A DNA stretch of 64,000 nt from assembly GCF_012932915.1 (NCBI RefSeq), contig NZ_VCQU01000004.1, forward strand, positions 582,549 through 646,548, written 5' to 3'. Origin of the DNA: Antrihabitans stalactiti. Lineage in GTDB: Bacteria; Actinomycetota; Actinomycetes; Mycobacteriales; Mycobacteriaceae. Below are positions 61,637 to 64,000 of this stretch, in pieces (position 1 is the stretch's first letter; each line of letters begins with the position of its first letter). The translations under genes and the position numbers were made by a program. A model generated the notes under the pieces. The model was not told the DNA's origin and made no database searches. It saw only the letters and a program-made list of their open reading frames with translations.

Positions 61637-63175
61637 TCACATCCTGAAGACGCCGTAGGAGACCGGCTCGATAGGCGCCTGCGCGCACACCGAAAGTGCC
61701 AGTCCAAGAACAGTTCTGGTATCGGCGGGGTCGATAACGCCGTCGTCCCAGAGCCGTGCGGTCGAGTAGTACGGATTGCCTTGCGTTTCGTACTGTTCGC
61801 GGATCGACGCCTTGAACTCCTCTTCGTCGGTGCCGGTACGAACTGTCGACAGCACCGATGCCGCCTGCTCGCCACCCATCACCGAGATTCGGGCGTTCGG
61901 CCACATCCACAGGAACCGCGGCGAATACGCGCGACCACACATCGAATAGTTACCGGCTCCATACGACCCGCCGATGATCACCGTCAACTTCGGGACGCGA
62001 GCGCATGCAACCGCGGTCACCATCTTGGCGCCGTTCTTGGCGATGCCGCCTGCCTCGTAATCGCGACCGACCATGAAGCCCATGATGTTCTGCAGGAAAA
62101 TCAAAGGGATGGAACGCTTGTCGCACAATTCGATGAAATGCGCTCCCTTCATGGCAGATTCGCTGAACAGAATGCCGTTGTTCGCAATGATTCCGACAGG
62201 ATGGCCGTGCAGTCGCGCAAATCCGGTGACGAGGGTCTTGCCGTATTCGGCTTTGAATTCATGGAATTCGGACCCGTCGACCAGTCTGTCGATGACGTCG
62301 TGCACGTCGTATGGCATGCGCGGGTCGGTCGGGACGACGTCGTAGAGCTCGTCAGCGGGAGCCAGCGGTTCGACGGACGGGATTACGTCCCACGGTCGTT
62401 CGGTGCGCGGTCCGAAGGTCGACACAATGCGCCGGACTATACGCAGCGCGTCCTGATCGTCTTCTGCGAGATGGTCTGTGACACCGGAGATCTTGGAGTG
62501 CAGGTCACCACCGCCGAGTTCTTCGGCCGTGACGACTTCGCCGGTCGCGGCCTTCACCAACGGCGGTCCGCCGAGAAAGATCGTGCCCTGATTGCGCACG
62601 ATGATCGCTTCGTCGCTCATCGCGGGGACGTATGCACCACCGGCCGTGCAGGAACCCATGACGGCCGCGATTTGCGGAATACCCTTGGCGCTCAAGTTCG
62701 CCTGGTTGTAGAAGATTCGGCCGAAGTGTTCACGATCGGGGAACACCTCGTCCTGCTTCGGCAAGAACGCGCCGCCGGAGTCGACCAGGTAGATGCACGG
62801 CAGATTGTTCTGCAGCGCGATCTCCTGACCGCGAAGGTGCTTCTTGACCGACATCGGATAGTAGGTGCCGCCCTTGACGGTCGCGTCGTTGGCGATGATC
62901 AAGCACTCGCGCCCGGACACCCGGCCGATGCCTGCAATGACGCCGGCACCAGGCGACTCGTCGTTGTAGAGACCGTTCGCCGCAAGGGGCGACAGCTCGA
63001 GGAAGGGGCTGCCCGGATCGAGCAACGTGTTGACGCGGTCGCGCGGCAGGAGTTTGCCGCGGCTGACGTGCCGCTCTCGCGAGCGCTCGGGACCGCCGAG
63101 CGCTGCCGCAGCGAGTTTGCTGCGTAACTCCGCTACCAAGGCTTCGTGATGTGCCCGGTGAGTACTCACAGCCAT
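61637..63175 (-). CDS. accD1: Acyl-CoA carboxylase beta subunit, 3-methylcrotonyl-CoA carboxylase type
   Basis: 512 residues, carboxyltransferase subunit. The N-terminal half has [21 protein letters not shown] near residue 95 and [16 protein letters not shown] near 175, which help form the oxyanion hole. The C-terminal half has [24 protein letters not shown] near 365, the form typical of methylcrotonyl-CoA carboxylase beta chains, and [17 protein letters not shown] near 400. It is the first gene of a six-gene operon on this strand, with accA1 five bases after its stop. The ATG at 63175 lies 90 bases from the divergent TetR gene, so the operator-like repeats there probably control it. It transfers CO2 from biotin to the acyl-CoA in the cytoplasm. 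Confidence 0.94.
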   Translation of the reverse strand: MAVSTHRAHHEALVAELRSKLAAAALGGPERSRERHVSRGKLLPRDRVNTLLDPGSPFLELSPLAANGLYNDESPGAGVIAGIGRVSGRECLIIANDATVKGGTYYPMSVKKHLRGQEIALQNNLPCIYLVDSGGAFLPKQDEVFPDREHFGRIFYNQANLSAKGIPQIAAVMGSCTAGGAYVPAMSDEAIIVRNQGTIFLGGPPLVKAATGEVVTAEELGGGDLHSKISGVTDHLAEDDQDALRIVRRIVSTFGPRTERPWDVIPSVEPLAPADELYDVVPTDPRMPYDVHDVIDRLVDGSEFHEFKAEYGKTLVTGFARLHGHPVGIIANNGILFSESAMKGAHFIELCDKRSIPLIFLQNIMGFMVGRDYEAGGIAKNGAKMVTAVACARVPKLTVIIGGSYGAGNYSMCGRAYSPRFLWMWPNARISVMGGEQAASVLSTVRTGTDEEEFKASIREQYETQGNPYYSTARLWDDGVIDPADTRTVLGLALSVCAQAPIEPVSYGVFRM

Positions 63176-63197
63176 GCTGCCACTTTCGCCGTGTTGG

Positions 63198-63243
63198 GTT
63201 AATGGTCAATAACTGAGATCTAAGATAACCTTCATTAACTGAG
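63198..63243. promoter_or_regulatory. Operator-like repeats between accD1 and tetR
   Basis: In a 90-base AT-richer divergent region, TAACTGAG occurs twice, at 63210-63217 and 63236-63243. GTTAATG (63198-63204) is mirrored exactly by CATTAAC (63233-63239). TAACTGAGATCTAAGATA (63210-63227) is itself an imperfect palindrome around AGATCT, with seven of nine pairs matching. This fits binding by the adjacent TetR protein and control of both directions. Confidence 0.6.
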
Positions 63244-63265
63244 TTGTCCAGGGAAGGGTCCGAAC

Positions 63266-63859
63266 ATGAGCGCAGAAGTCGCCCCGACCCGTCGCGAACA
63301 GATGAAGGCAGACCGTCGCAGCCGCCTGCTGGAGGAGGCTGCACGCCTCATCGCCGAGCGCGGCTTCCTCGGTGTTCGACTGGAAGACCTCGGCGCGGCG
63401 GCTGGCATCAGCGGTCCGGCGGTATATCGACACTTCCCCAATAAAGACGCGGTGCTGGTCGAACTACTCGTCGGCGTCAGTCAGCGATTGTTCGACGGTG
63501 GCACTGCCGTTGTAGCGCAAGCCGATTCACCCAGCGAGGCCATCGAAGGGCTGATCGAGTTCCACCTCGACTTCGCCTTCGGCGAGCCCAACCTCATTCG
63601 CATTCAGGATCGCGACTTCGAGAACCTGCCCACCCCCGCAAGACGACAGGTCCGCAAGTCGCAGCGGCAATACGTCGAGGTGTGGGTCCGGGTGCTGCAG
63701 CAGACCGACGACACCCTCTCCGAATCCGACGCCCGAGTGAAAGCCCACGCCACCTTCGGCCTCATCAACTCCACGCCCCACAGCGCGAACCCCGCGACCC
63801 CCACCCAGGCGCGACGGATCCTGCGCCAGATGGCGACCGCAGCCTTGTCACCCTCGTGA
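63266..63859 (+). CDS. TetR-family transcriptional regulator of the accD1 operon (inferred)
   Basis: 197 residues. The N-terminal DNA-binding domain spans about residues 10-60: RREQMKADRRSRLLEEAARLIAERGF, then VRLEDLGAAAGISGPAVYRHFPNKDAVL, a textbook TetR helix-turn-helix ending in YRHFPNK. The C-terminal ligand domain has LIEFHLDFAFGEPNLIRI and FGLINSTPHSANP near the end, a pattern common in TetR regulators of acyl-CoA metabolism. The ATG at 63266 has GGGAAGGG upstream. It is divergent from accD1 with palindromic repeats between, so it most likely represses the leucine-type operon and itself, with an acyl-CoA as the probable inducer. The target is inferred from position only. An insertion-sequence end follows within 30 bases. 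Confidence 0.92.
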   Translation: MSAEVAPTRREQMKADRRSRLLEEAARLIAERGFLGVRLEDLGAAAGISGPAVYRHFPNKDAVLVELLVGVSQRLFDGGTAVVAQADSPSEAIEGLIEFHLDFAFGEPNLIRIQDRDFENLPTPARRQVRKSQRQYVEVWVRVLQQTDDTLSESDARVKAHATFGLINSTPHSANPATPTQARRILRQMATAALSPS

Positions 63860-63868
63860 GTCTTTTAG

Positions 63869-63882
63869 GAGTCTAGGGACTC
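63869..63882 (+). terminator. Weak hairpin after the tetR stop
   Basis: GAGTC-TAGG-GACTC inverted repeat 10 bases after the tetR stop, with no T-run behind it. It could end tetR transcription or mark the junction with the insertion sequence. Low confidence. Confidence 0.25.
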
Positions 63883-63887
63883 TGTGC

Positions 63888-64000
63888 TGTCTACATACAT
63901 GTGGCACAGATATGTCTACATACATGCGGGACACATTCTAGGCCGCGAGGTGGAGTTGGCCTTGGTATCGCTTGGTCGGATCGAGCATCAGGTGGCCGAT
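63888..64000 (-). mobile_element. End of an insertion sequence, cut by the window edge
   Basis: Two copies of a 21-base motif lie at 63888-63908 and 63913-63933. Each starts TGTCTACATACATG and continues (t/c)GG(c/g)ACA, differing at two bases; they are 25 bases apart. They lie directly behind the stop of a transposase gene reading on the minus strand. Repeated transposase-binding motifs at an element end are typical of several IS families, including IS21-like elements. The exact outer tip and any target-site duplication cannot be set from one end. Confidence 0.65.
63938..64000 (-). CDS. Transposase, C-terminal end only (5' part outside window)
   Basis: Only the last 20 codons and a TAG stop are in view; the peptide ends HLMLDPTKRYQGQLHLAA. 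The length, basic character and position beside the repeated terminal motif fit the C-terminus of a DDE-type transposase. I cannot assign the family from this piece. It would read toward the tetR gene. Confidence 0.55.
   Translation of the reverse strand: MGHLMLDPTKRYQGQLHLAA

Noticed and set aside
61632..61940. A 103-codon upstream extension of accA1
   Set aside because: It is read inside accD1 in another frame and looks like a shadow sequence. The family N-terminus [13 protein letters not shown] starts at 61631.

Overview
The window is high-GC actinobacterial DNA, most likely Rhodococcus or a close mycolic-acid relative (Nocardia, Gordonia). The grounds are GTG and TTG starts, very long nonribosomal peptide synthetase (NRPS) genes, and an accD1-accA1-fadE19-maoC-citE gene order like that around Rv2498c-Rv2502c of Mycobacterium tuberculosis. 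The genus is an inference from gene content.

Region 1 (1-50225, minus strand) is one giant NRPS assembly line in two consecutive genes. The upstream gene (24738-50225, 8495 residues) starts with a starter-type condensation domain and carries modules 1-7 plus the condensation domain of module 8. The downstream gene (start 24593, still open at base 1, about 8197 residues in view) begins with the adenylation domain of module 8, carries modules 8-14 and runs out of the window inside the condensation domain of module 15. Fourteen adenylation domains are complete. Specificity codes read by hand give threonine at modules 2, 5, 12 and 14, serine at 7 and 8, a glutamine-like pocket at 9, and unusual codes elsewhere. 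Epimerization domains follow modules 6, 12 and 13, and each is followed by a condensation domain of the D-accepting type, so the layout is self-consistent. The expected product is an N-acylated peptide of at least 14 residues, rich in hydroxy amino acids. No thioesterase, MbtH-like protein, acyl-activating enzyme or tailoring gene is in view, so the cluster continues to the left. The oddest point is the join between the two proteins: module 8 is cut between its C and A domains, and both new ends carry a related stretch of roughly 90-100 residues that looks like the first part of an adenylation domain.

Region 2 (50226-55285) is mixed. It holds a 336-base NRPS leader, a TetR regulator divergent from a small SGNH hydrolase around a clear palindrome, a 14-helix-type MFS exporter, cobM overlapping the exporter gene, and a small TPR-repeat gene on the plus strand.

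Region 3 (55261-63859) is a tightly overlapping minus-strand operon for leucine/isovalerate-type catabolism: accD1, accA1, fadE19-like, maoC-like, citE-like and an acetoacetyl-CoA synthetase. It is divergent from its own TetR regulator, with repeated operator-like motifs between them. A workable route is carboxylation of 3-methylcrotonyl-CoA, hydration, cleavage of an HMG-CoA-type intermediate, and activation of the released acetoacetate.

Region 4 (63860-64000) holds the end of an insertion sequence: the last 20 codons of a transposase on the minus strand and two copies of a 21-base terminal motif.
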